DNA of 9,557 nucleotides from DASUMP01 sp036277635 (lineage in GTDB: Bacteria; Actinomycetota; Acidimicrobiia; IMCC26256; PALSA-610), in assembly GCA_036277635.1 (NCBI GenBank), contig DASUMP010000123.1, forward strand, positions 1 to 9,557, written 5' to 3'. A program made the position numbers and the translations under genes. Below are positions 1-6,135 of this stretch, piece by piece. Each line of letters begins with the position of its first letter. Within the stretch, counting starts at the first letter, position 1. The notes under the pieces were generated by a model, which was not told the origin of the DNA, searched no databases, and saw only the letters and a list, made by a program, of their open reading frames with translations.

Positions 1-1
1 G

Positions 2-736
2 CGCCAGCTGCCGCGCCACCTCACCGTGTCGGAGAACTCCCGCAAGGACATCGTGGCGCAGATGGGCGTGCCCGCGGAGCGCATGCACATCGTGCCGGTC
101 GGCGTCGACCAGGTGCAGTTCCGCCCGATCCCCCACGTCGCGAGGGTGCCCGGACGGCTGATGACGACCGCGAGCGCCGACGTCCCGATGAAGGGACTCG
201 CGCATCTGCTCGAAGCGCTCGCGAAGATCCGCACCGAGCGCGCCGACGCGCACCTGGTCGTGATCGGGCGGCCGAAGCTGAAGAGCGCGATCCCCGCGCT
301 GCTCGACCGTCTCGGGCTCAGCGGCGTGGTCGAGTTCGTCTCCGGCGTCACCGACGAGCGCATCGTCGAGCTCTACGCCGAGGCCGAGGTGGCCGTCGTC
401 CCCTCGTTGTACGAAGGCTTCTCGCTCCCCGCGATCGAGGCGATGTCGTGCGGCGTGCCGCTCGTCGCCACCACCGGCGGCGCGCTGCCGGAGGTGGTCG
501 GCACCCACGGCGAGAGCGGGATGCTGGTGCCCCCCGCCGACCCCGGCGCGCTCGCCAACCAGATCCTCGAGCTGCTCGAGCGGCCCGAGCTGCGCGCCCG
601 CGTCGGCGACGCCGGACGCGCGCGCGTCCTCGACCGATTCACCTGGCGGCGCACCGCCGAGGGCACCGCCGAGCACTACTACCTCGAGCTCGAAGCGCAC
701 GCGCGTCGGCGCCACGACGCCGCGGTCGGAGCCTGA
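2..736 (+). CDS. GT4-family glycosyltransferase, C-terminal part (5' end outside window)
   Basis: Transfers a sugar from an activated donor (NDP-sugar in this family) to an acceptor that cannot be read from the sequence; expected in the cytoplasm or at the inner membrane face. The reading frame is open from base 2, so the gene starts upstream; the GTG at 26 encodes an internal Val in a typical 'VSENSRKDI' segment and is probably not the start. Visible are the end of the N-terminal Rossmann domain and the complete C-terminal Rossmann domain: the 'VGVD' linker near 98-109, a 'VPMKGLAHLLEAL' helix, a 'HLVVIG' strand, and the retaining GT4 E-x7-E motif with Glu codons at 413-415 and 437-439 (EGFSLPAIE), followed by 'CGVPLVATTGGALPEVVG' and 'GMLVPPADPGAL'. 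The last two contact the donor nucleotide-sugar in this fold. It ends 1 nt before the GTG of the next gene, so the two are co-translated. The family call is firm; donor and acceptor are unknown. Confidence 0.93.
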   Translation, partial: RQLPRHLTVSENSRKDIVAQMGVPAERMHIVPVGVDQVQFRPIPHVARVPGRLMTTASADVPMKGLAHLLEALAKIRTERADAHLVVIGRPKLKSAIPALLDRLGLSGVVEFVSGVTDERIVELYAEAEVAVVPSLYEGFSLPAIEAMSCGVPLVATTGGALPEVVGTHGESGMLVPPADPGALANQILELLERPELRARVGDAGRARVLDRFTWRRTAEGTAEHYYLELEAHARRRHDAAVGA

Positions 737-737
737 C

Positions 738-1493
738 GTGCTGACCGTCGACTTCGACCGCCTCGGACTCGGGCGCGGCGAACGCTTGCTCGACCTGGGC
801 TCCGGCGGCGGGCGTCACGCGTTCGAGGCGATGCGGCGCGGCGCGCGGGTGGTCGCGGTCGACGTGTCGGCCGCCGACCTGAAAGACCTCGCGGCGGTCG
901 CGGGCGCGATGCTCGAGGCGGGCGAGACGACGATCGCGTCCTGGGCCGGCGTCGTCAACGGCGACGCGCTCGACCTGCCGTTCCCCGACGGCTCGTTCGA
1001 TCGCATCATCACCTCCGAGGTGCTCGAGCACATCTGGGACGACGAACGCGCCATCGCCGAGCTCGTTCGCGTGCTGCGGCCCGGTGGGCGGCTGGCGGTC
1101 ACGGTGCCGACGCGCTGGCCCGAGCGCGTCAGCTGGGCGCTCGATTGGCGCTATCACGACACGCCCGGCGGTCACGTGCGCATCTACCGCCAGCACGAGC
1201 TGGAGACGAAGCTCGAGCGCGCCGGCCTGTTCCGTCGCGGCTCGCACCACGCGCACGCGCTGCACTCGCCGTACTGGTGGTTGAAGTGCGCGTTCGGGAT
1301 CGACAACGTCGACGCGAAGCCGGTGCGGGCGTACCACCGCTTCCTCTGTCACGGGATCGAGCACGACCCGCGGTGGATGCGGGCGCTCGAACGCACGCTG
1401 AACCCCGTGCTCGGCAAGAGCCTCGTCGTCTACGCCGAGAAGGTCGACCCGGCGATGACTCGTCACCGGAGGGCGCTCCGTGCCGAAGTCTGA
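738..1493 (+). CDS. Class I SAM-dependent methyltransferase (Methyltransf_11 type)
   Basis: Predicted to transfer a methyl group from S-adenosylmethionine to a small or sugar/lipid-linked substrate. The 251-residue protein has the Rossmann motif I 'LDLGSGGG' at residues 18-25, the acidic ribose-binding Asp42 ('VAVDVS'), Asp76 in 'GDALDLPF', 'SEVLEH' at 93-98 and the post-motif 'VLRPGG' at 112-117. The C-terminal 120 residues are rich in Trp, His and Tyr and probably form the acceptor pocket. The GTG start at 738 lies 1 nt after the TGA of the glycosyltransferase gene, and a GGAG at 728-731 gives a 6-nt spacing, which supports this start. The 3' end overlaps the next gene by 14 nt. Following a GT4 gene, it plausibly methylates a sugar or a glycosylated lipid; this is inference from context. 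Fold assignment is secure, substrate unknown. Confidence 0.93.
   Translation: MLTVDFDRLGLGRGERLLDLGSGGGRHAFEAMRRGARVVAVDVSAADLKDLAAVAGAMLEAGETTIASWAGVVNGDALDLPFPDGSFDRIITSEVLEHIWDDERAIAELVRVLRPGGRLAVTVPTRWPERVSWALDWRYHDTPGGHVRIYRQHELETKLERAGLFRRGSHHAHALHSPYWWLKCAFGIDNVDAKPVRAYHRFLCHGIEHDPRWMRALERTLNPVLGKSLVVYAEKVDPAMTRHRRALRAEV
1468..1473 (+). promoter_or_regulatory. Ribosome binding site inside the methyltransferase gene
   Basis: GGAGGG lies 6 nt before the GTG at 1480 and fixes that GTG as the start of the toroid protein gene. It sits inside the last codons of the upstream methyltransferase, so the two genes are translationally coupled. Confidence 0.75.
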
Positions 1494-2637
1494 GATCCCC
1501 GCGGTCCCCGGCATCCTCACCGCCCAGGACGTGCAAGCCACCGTCGACGCGATCGCCGACACCCAGCGCGCCGACGGCAACATCCCGTGGGTGCCCGGCG
1601 GCAAGACCGACCCCTGGAACCTGGTCGAAGCGGCGATGGCTCTCGACGTGGGTGGTCGTCACGACGACGCGGTGCGCGCGTACGAGTGGCTGCGGGCCCG
1701 TCAGAACGACAACGGTTCGTGGCACGCGTACTACCAAGGCGACTCGGTGCTCGAGCACGCCCTCGACACGAACGTCACGTGCTACGTGGCGAACGGCGTG
1801 TGGCACCACTACCTCTCCACCGGCGACACCGCGTTCCTCGAGGCGTTCTTCCCCACGGTGGAGCGCGCGATCGACTTCGCGCTCGATCACCAGCACGCCA
1901 CCGGCGAGATCGAGTGGGACGCCGACCCGGCGCGCACCGACGGCAAGGGTGCGCTGCTCACCGGGTCGTCGAGCATCTACTCGAGTCTGCGCTGCGCGAT
2001 CGCCGCGGCCGAGCGCCTCGGGCGCGAACGCCCCGACTGGGAGCTCTCGCTCGGATTCCTCGCGATCGCGATCGCGCACCGCCCCGACCGGTTCCTCGAC
2101 AAGGACCGCTGGGCGATGGACTGGTACTACCCGGTGCTCGGCGGCGTCCTGCGCGGTCATGCTGCGCACGCACGGATCGCGTCGCGCTGGGACCGGTTCA
2201 TCGCGCCGGGGCGCGGCGTGCGCTGCGTCGCCGACCAGCCGTGGGTCACCGCGGCGGAGACATGCGAGCTGGTGATGGCCCTCGACGCGATCGGCCTCAC
2301 CGAACGCGCGCTCGAGATCTTCCGTTGGGTCCAGTTCCTCCGCCACGACGACGGCGCCTACTGGACGGGCATGAACTTCGAGGGCGAGCGGTGGGACGCC
2401 TGGGGTGAGTACTTCACCGCCGAGCACCCCACGTGGAACTCGGCGTCGGTCGTGCTGGCGGCCAACGCGCTCGGCGGCTCCGGCCCCACCGCGGGCCTGT
2501 TCCGCGGCGAGGGTCTGCCCGCCGGCCTCACGGCCGACGAGCTGATCGCTGCGGGTGCTGCGATCGAAGACGAGCGCGCCATCCGCCTCATCGTCGAGCG
2601 CGTCGACGATCGCGAAGCCCTCGCCGACGAGGTCTGA
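1480..2637 (+). CDS. All-helical alpha/alpha-toroid protein (prenyltransferase/terpene-cyclase-like or six-hairpin-glycosidase-like)
   Basis: A 385-residue protein of unknown specific function, with no signal peptide or membrane segment. Repeated helix pairs carry Gln/Asp-Gly/Trp turn motifs: 'TQRADGNIPW' (28-37), 'QNDNGSW' (75-81, an exact QxxxGxW 'QW' motif) and 'HDDGAYWTG' (289-297). QW-type repeats are known in squalene/hopene cyclases and prenyltransferase toroids. The segment 'YLSTGDTAFLEAFFPTVERAIDF' (split here: YLSTGDTAFL at 111-120, EAFFPTVERA at 121-130) instead resembles (alpha/alpha)6 glycosidases such as GH15. Acidic and aromatic residues cluster late, with Glu260, Glu310, Glu315 and Trp319. 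I do not see the DxDD acid motif of squalene-hopene cyclase, so cyclase activity is unlikely. The GTG start at 1480 has a good SD and overlaps the methyltransferase end by 14 nt. Co-expression with a glycosyltransferase and a methyltransferase favours a role in building or trimming a glycan or glycolipid. Existence of the gene is certain, function is open. Confidence 0.85.
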   Translation: MPKSEIPAVPGILTAQDVQATVDAIADTQRADGNIPWVPGGKTDPWNLVEAAMALDVGGRHDDAVRAYEWLRARQNDNGSWHAYYQGDSVLEHALDTNVTCYVANGVWHHYLSTGDTAFLEAFFPTVERAIDFALDHQHATGEIEWDADPARTDGKGALLTGSSSIYSSLRCAIAAAERLGRERPDWELSLGFLAIAIAHRPDRFLDKDRWAMDWYYPVLGGVLRGHAAHARIASRWDRFIAPGRGVRCVADQPWVTAAETCELVMALDAIGLTERALEIFRWVQFLRHDDGAYWTGMNFEGERWDAWGEYFTAEHPTWNSASVVLAANALGGSGPTAGLFRGEGLPAGLTADELIAAGAAIEDERAIRLIVERVDDREALADEV

Positions 2638-2643
2638 CGCGAG

Positions 2644-3267
2644 TCAGGATCGCCGCACGACGCGCAGCGATCCCGTGGTCGACACCGGCGCGAACCCGTC
2701 GGCGACGGCACGCTGCCACACGTGGAACGGTGCCTGCCCGCCGTCGGCGGGGTCCTCGAACACGTCGTGGATCACGAGGACGCCGCCGGTGAGCACGAAC
2801 GGTGACCAGGCCTCGTAGTCGGCCATCGCGACGTCGTCGGCGTGGCCGCCGTCGATGAACAGGAGCCCGAGCGGTGTGCGCCACGCGCGCGCGACCGTGG
2901 TGGACGGTCCGACCACCGCGATCACGACGTCTTCGAGCTGCGCGGCCTCCATCGCCCGCCGGAAGAACGGGAGCGTGTCCATCCGGTTGGTGCGAGGATC
3001 CACGACGTCGGGGTCGTGGTGCTCCCACCCGGCTTGGTTCTCCTCGGAACCCCGGTGGTGGTCGACGGTGAACACGACGGTGTTTGCGGCGCGCGCAGCC
3101 GCGCCCAGGTAGATCGCCGACTTGCCGCAGTAGGTGCCGACCTCGAGCAACGGACCGACGCGTCCGGCGTCGAGGCCGGCGCGGAACAGCGCGTCGCCTT
3201 CGTCTTCGGGCATGAACCCCTTGGTCGCGCGCGCGACGGCGAGCAGGTCGGCGGGGAGCGTGGTCAC
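2644..3267 (-). CDS. Class I SAM-dependent methyltransferase (Methyltransf_24 / O-methyltransferase-like)
   Basis: A 207-residue Rossmann methyltransferase. Motif I is 'LLEVGTYCGKS' (40-50), the SAM ribose-binding acid is Asp69 in 'FTVDHH', and 'LLFIDGGHADD' (135-145) plus 'GGVLVIHDVF' (161-170) match the central strands of the Methyltransf_24 and catechol-OMT-like group, in which the Asp/His residues often bind a metal. The loop at 70-100 is rich in His, Glu and Asp. The GTG start lies 1 nt after the TGA of the acyl-CoA mutase gene with no clear SD, which suggests translation by re-initiation from the mutase. Its 3' end faces the toroid gene at 6 nt with no room for a terminator. Although it is transcribed with the mutase, its product type fits the glycan-modification cluster it converges on as well as it fits acyl-CoA metabolism. 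The substrate cannot be predicted. Confidence 0.88.
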   Translation of the reverse strand: MTTLPADLLAVARATKGFMPEDEGDALFRAGLDAGRVGPLLEVGTYCGKSAIYLGAAARAANTVVFTVDHHRGSEENQAGWEHHDPDVVDPRTNRMDTLPFFRRAMEAAQLEDVVIAVVGPSTTVARAWRTPLGLLFIDGGHADDVAMADYEAWSPFVLTGGVLVIHDVFEDPADGGQAPFHVWQRAVADGFAPVSTTGSLRVVRRS

Positions 3268-3268
3268 G

Positions 3269-4903
3269 TCAGATACGAGCGTGCTCGACGTGGCGGCCGA
3301 AGACGTCGCCGAGCGCGTGCACGATCTCGCCGAGCGTCGCGTAGGTGCGCACTGCGTCGATCAGCGCTGGCATCAGGTTCGTCGTCGGCTCCTCGGCCGT
3401 GGTGCGCACGTGTGCGAGGGCGCGCTCGACGGCGTCGTGATCGCGGTCGCTGCGCACGTGGTGCAAGCGCTTGAGCTGGGCCTCTTCGACCTCGGGACCG
3501 ATGCGCAGGGTCTCGGGCGGCGGTTCGTCGTTGCCGTCGAAGAACGCGTTGACGCCGACGACGACGTGGGTGCCGGCGTTGAGCTTGCGCTCCAGCTCGT
3601 AGGCGGCATCCGCGATGTGGCTCTGGAACCAGCCCTCCTCGACGCCGATGACCGCGCCGTCGAGCATCGAGCCGTCGCCCTTCGCCTCGAGCTCGGCGAA
3701 CAGCTGCTCGGCCTGACGCTCGATCGCGTCGGTGAGCGATTCGACGTAGAAGGAGCCGCCGAGGGGGTCGGCGACGTTGGCGACGCGGGTCTCGTGCGCG
3801 ATCACCTGCTGCGTGCGCAGCGCGAGGCGCGCGGCCTTGTCGGTGGGGAGCGCGAACGTCTCGTCGAACGAGTTCGTGTGGAGGCTCTGCGTGCCGCCGA
3901 GCACACCGGCGAGCGCCTCGATCGCGGTGCGGACGAGGTTGACCTCGGGCTGCTGGGCGGTGAGCGAGACGCCTGCGGTCTGCGTGTGGAAGCGCATGCG
4001 CAGCGACCGCTCATCGGTGGCGCCGTAGCGTTCGCGCATCCAGCGGGCCCAGATGCGGCGCGCGGCGCGGTACTTCGCGATCTCTTCGAAGAAGTCGAGG
4101 TGCGCGTTGAAGAAGAACGACAGGCGGGGCGCGAACGCGTCGACGGCGAGGCCCGCCTGCATCCCGAGCTCGACGTACGCGAACCCGTTCGCCAGCGTGA
4201 ACGCGAGCTCCTGCGCGGCGGTCGAACCGGCCTCGCGGATGTGGTAGCCCGAGATCGAGATCGGGTGCCACTTCGGCATCTCTGAGGTGCAGAAACGCAT
4301 CGTGTCGGCCACGAGTCGCAGCGACGGACGCGGCGGGAAGATGAACTCCTTCTGCGCCTGGTACTCCTTCAAGATGTCGTTCTGCAGCGTGCCACCGAGA
4401 GACGCGCGCGCGGTTCCCTGCTGCTCGGCGTTCGCCACGAACATCGCGAAGACGATCGCGGCCGGCCCGTTGATCGTCATCGACGTGGTGACCGCCCCGA
4501 GGTCGATGTCGCGGTACAGGTCCTCGACGTCGGCGAGGGTGTCGACCGCCACCCCGCACTTGCCGACCTCGCCGAGCGCGAGCGGGTCGTCGGAGTCGCG
4601 ACCCATGAGGGTCGGCAGGTCGAACGCGGTGGAGAGGCCGTCGCCACCCGCCGCGAGCAGCTCGAGGAAGCGACGGTTGGTGTCGGGCGCGATCCCGAAG
4701 CCGGCGAACATCCGCATCGTCCACAGCTTCGAGCGGTACATCGACGCGTACGGCCCTCGCGTGTACGGGTACTGGCCGGGGAACGCGCCGTCGGCGGGGC
4801 CGTAGACGGGCTCGACCGGCAGGCCCGACATCGTCGCGAAGTCGGCGTCGCGCACGGGTGACGCCGCGAACGCGGCTTCCCACTCCTCGCGCGGCGTGCT
4901 CAC
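3269..4903 (-). CDS. B12-dependent acyl-CoA mutase large subunit, isobutyryl-CoA-mutase-like
   Basis: Catalytic TIM-barrel subunit of the methylmalonyl-CoA mutase superfamily, 544 residues, cytosolic, catalysing a radical carbon-skeleton rearrangement of an acyl-CoA. Diagnostic segments are 'YPYTRGPYASMY' (45-56), 'GLSTAFDLPT' (89-98), 'TSMTINGPAA' (140-149), 'GTLQNDILKEY' (171-181), 'SISGYHIREAG' (216-226) with the conserved catalytic His221, 'FHTQTAGVSLTAQQP' (305-319) and 'GGTQSLHTNSFDE' (336-348). Phe66 and Gln184 align with human MUT Tyr110 and Arg228, which hold the carboxylate of methylmalonyl-CoA. Phe/Gln is the combination known in isobutyryl-CoA mutases (IcmA, IcmF). The protein ends before the cobalamin-binding domain, so it needs a separate small subunit, which is not in this window. 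The GTG at 4903 was chosen because 'EEWEAAFA...FATMSGLPVEPVYGP' is the normal N-terminus; the open frame runs further upstream only across another gene. The superfamily is certain; the specificity is a prediction. Confidence 0.93.
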   Translation of the reverse strand: MSTPREEWEAAFAASPVRDADFATMSGLPVEPVYGPADGAFPGQYPYTRGPYASMYRSKLWTMRMFAGFGIAPDTNRRFLELLAAGGDGLSTAFDLPTLMGRDSDDPLALGEVGKCGVAVDTLADVEDLYRDIDLGAVTTSMTINGPAAIVFAMFVANAEQQGTARASLGGTLQNDILKEYQAQKEFIFPPRPSLRLVADTMRFCTSEMPKWHPISISGYHIREAGSTAAQELAFTLANGFAYVELGMQAGLAVDAFAPRLSFFFNAHLDFFEEIAKYRAARRIWARWMRERYGATDERSLRMRFHTQTAGVSLTAQQPEVNLVRTAIEALAGVLGGTQSLHTNSFDETFALPTDKAARLALRTQQVIAHETRVANVADPLGGSFYVESLTDAIERQAEQLFAELEAKGDGSMLDGAVIGVEEGWFQSHIADAAYELERKLNAGTHVVVGVNAFFDGNDEPPPETLRIGPEVEEAQLKRLHHVRSDRDHDAVERALAHVRTTAEEPTTNLMPALIDAVRTYATLGEIVHALGDVFGRHVEHARI

Positions 4904-4947
4904 GCCCCCATGTTCGCGCACCGCGGCCGAGCAGCCCCCCGCACCAC

Positions 4948-6078
4948 TCAGCGGAGGATCAGCAGCACGGGCACGGCGAAGAGCCCGCCGACGAAGCCGG
5001 CGAGGTGCGCCCTCGACTGCAACGCCCAGCGGGCGAACCCGAGGCAGCCCCGGCGCACGAGCGGGTACGCGAACGCGAGGAGCAACAGCGTCCACACGGT
5101 CACCGACAGCGTGACCGCCAGCACGACGCGCACCGCGTCCTGGTTGCCGATGATGATCGCGGCCACGAGCGTGTCGACGAGCGTCGTGATGTTCGCCCCG
5201 GCGATGTACGGCAGCGTGTTCGCCCGCCGGAGGTAGCCCTTCGCGACGAGCGGCACGAGCACGGTGAGGGCGACCGACACCGACAACGTCAGCAGGCACA
5301 CCCCACAGCCGAGCCAGAACATCGGCCACTTGCGGTCGTACCACGCGCCCGGCCGGTGCTCGAGCGTGTCGCCACCGACTTCGGGGAGCACGCGGTCGAA
5401 CATCGCGAAGCCGACCAGCAGCACGCCGAGTCCGGCTGGGAAGAGCGCCCAGTCGGGCAGCACGTCCTTCAGCAGGTCGACCGCCCACCCGAACAGCGTG
5501 TCGGTGAGCGACGTGAGCCCGGGCGACGTGCCGATGTCGAAGTCGTCGAGCGCACCCGAGTCGAGCAGGAAGTACCCGATGACTGCGCCGGGCAGATACG
5601 TGACCATCGTCATCGTGAGCGACAGGATCCCGATCGAGATCGGAGCGCGACGACCGGCGCTGCCGACGCGTCGCACCGCATAGATCATCCCCACGACGAG
5701 CACGACGAACGCGGCGCCGAGGCGCGACCCGGTGAGCATCGTGAACGACTGCGTGCGGTCGATCGCGCCCCCGTCGAGGAGCGCCAGCGCCGACGCGGCA
5801 ACCGGCGAACCCGACAGCACGATGCACGCACCGAACCACCCGAGACCGAGGGTGCTCCAAGCGTTGTCGGTGAAGATCGAGCCCTCGAGCGTGGGGACCA
5901 GCTCCGACGCGCCGGCGCGCATCAGCCCGAGCGCGGTGACGAAGAGGCCGATGCCGAGGAGCAGGTAGGCGACCTTGCCGGCGAGGACGACATGCCGCCG
6001 GGGCGCGACGACGACGTCTTCGTCGGGGAGCTCGCGCCCCTCGACGTGTGCGACGACGGGCTCTCGCGGCTCGGTCAT
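4948..6078 (-). CDS. Na+/phosphate symporter-like membrane protein (PNaS/SLC34 family, degenerate motifs)
   Basis: A 376-residue polytopic inner-membrane protein with about 9 hydrophobic segments, for example residues 32-52, 79-101, 119-135, 149-172, 212-227, 253-279, 295-311, 315-340 and 357-375. The family has two inverted halves, each with a QSSS stretch followed by G-A-N-I-G-T-T. Here half one reads 'LSGSPVAAS' (88-96) then 'LTGSRLGAA' (115-123); half two reads 'LSVSVALT' (265-272) then 'GANITTLVDT' (294-303). The layout is thus kept but the QSSS glutamines are missing, so transport of Na+ with phosphate is uncertain and the substrate may differ. There is no C-terminal PhoU-like domain, which many bacterial NptA proteins have. 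ATG start at 6078 without a strong SD. It lies 57 nt after the SDR gene and 44 nt before the mutase, probably in one transcript. Its link to acyl-CoA metabolism is unclear. Confidence 0.82.
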   Translation of the reverse strand: MTEPREPVVAHVEGRELPDEDVVVAPRRHVVLAGKVAYLLLGIGLFVTALGLMRAGASELVPTLEGSIFTDNAWSTLGLGWFGACIVLSGSPVAASALALLDGGAIDRTQSFTMLTGSRLGAAFVVLVVGMIYAVRRVGSAGRRAPISIGILSLTMTMVTYLPGAVIGYFLLDSGALDDFDIGTSPGLTSLTDTLFGWAVDLLKDVLPDWALFPAGLGVLLVGFAMFDRVLPEVGGDTLEHRPGAWYDRKWPMFWLGCGVCLLTLSVSVALTVLVPLVAKGYLRRANTLPYIAGANITTLVDTLVAAIIIGNQDAVRVVLAVTLSVTVWTLLLLAFAYPLVRRGCLGFARWALQSRAHLAGFVGGLFAVPVLLILR

Positions 6079-6102
6079 GGGTCGGTCAGTCCATCATGCA
6101 TC

Positions 6103-6124
6103 CACCGTGTCGATCAACACGGTG
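6103..6124. repeat. Perfect 8-bp inverted repeat between the SDR and Na/Pi-symporter-like genes
   Basis: CACCGTGT and ACACGGTG flank a 6-nt loop (CGATCA) in the 57-nt gap. It starts 11 nt after the SDR stop on the - strand. No T-run follows it on either strand, so a classical intrinsic terminator is not supported. It could be an mRNA-stabilising hairpin, an attenuator or an operator. Confidence 0.5.
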
Positions 6125-6135
6125 AAGATTCGGGC

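Noticed and set aside
1129..2427. 432-residue - strand open frame opposite the methyltransferase and toroid genes
   Set aside because: Arg/Val/Glu-rich composition without motifs, crossing two real genes with SDs; a GC-driven shadow. The same holds for the 639-1604 frame on the - strand.
4904..4947. Cobalamin riboswitch upstream of the B12-dependent mutase
   Set aside because: The gap is only 44 nt, far too short for a cobalamin riboswitch, and no B12-box-like sequence is visible.
4904..5860. Open-frame N-terminal extension of the mutase (total 863 residues)
   Set aside because: The extension is Arg/Ala-rich low-complexity protein read out of frame across the Na/Pi-symporter gene. The normal family N-terminus begins right after the GTG at 4903.
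6103..6124. Classical intrinsic terminator after the SDR gene
   Set aside because: The stem is perfect, but no T-rich stretch follows on either strand and the next co-directional gene is close; listed as an inverted repeat instead.
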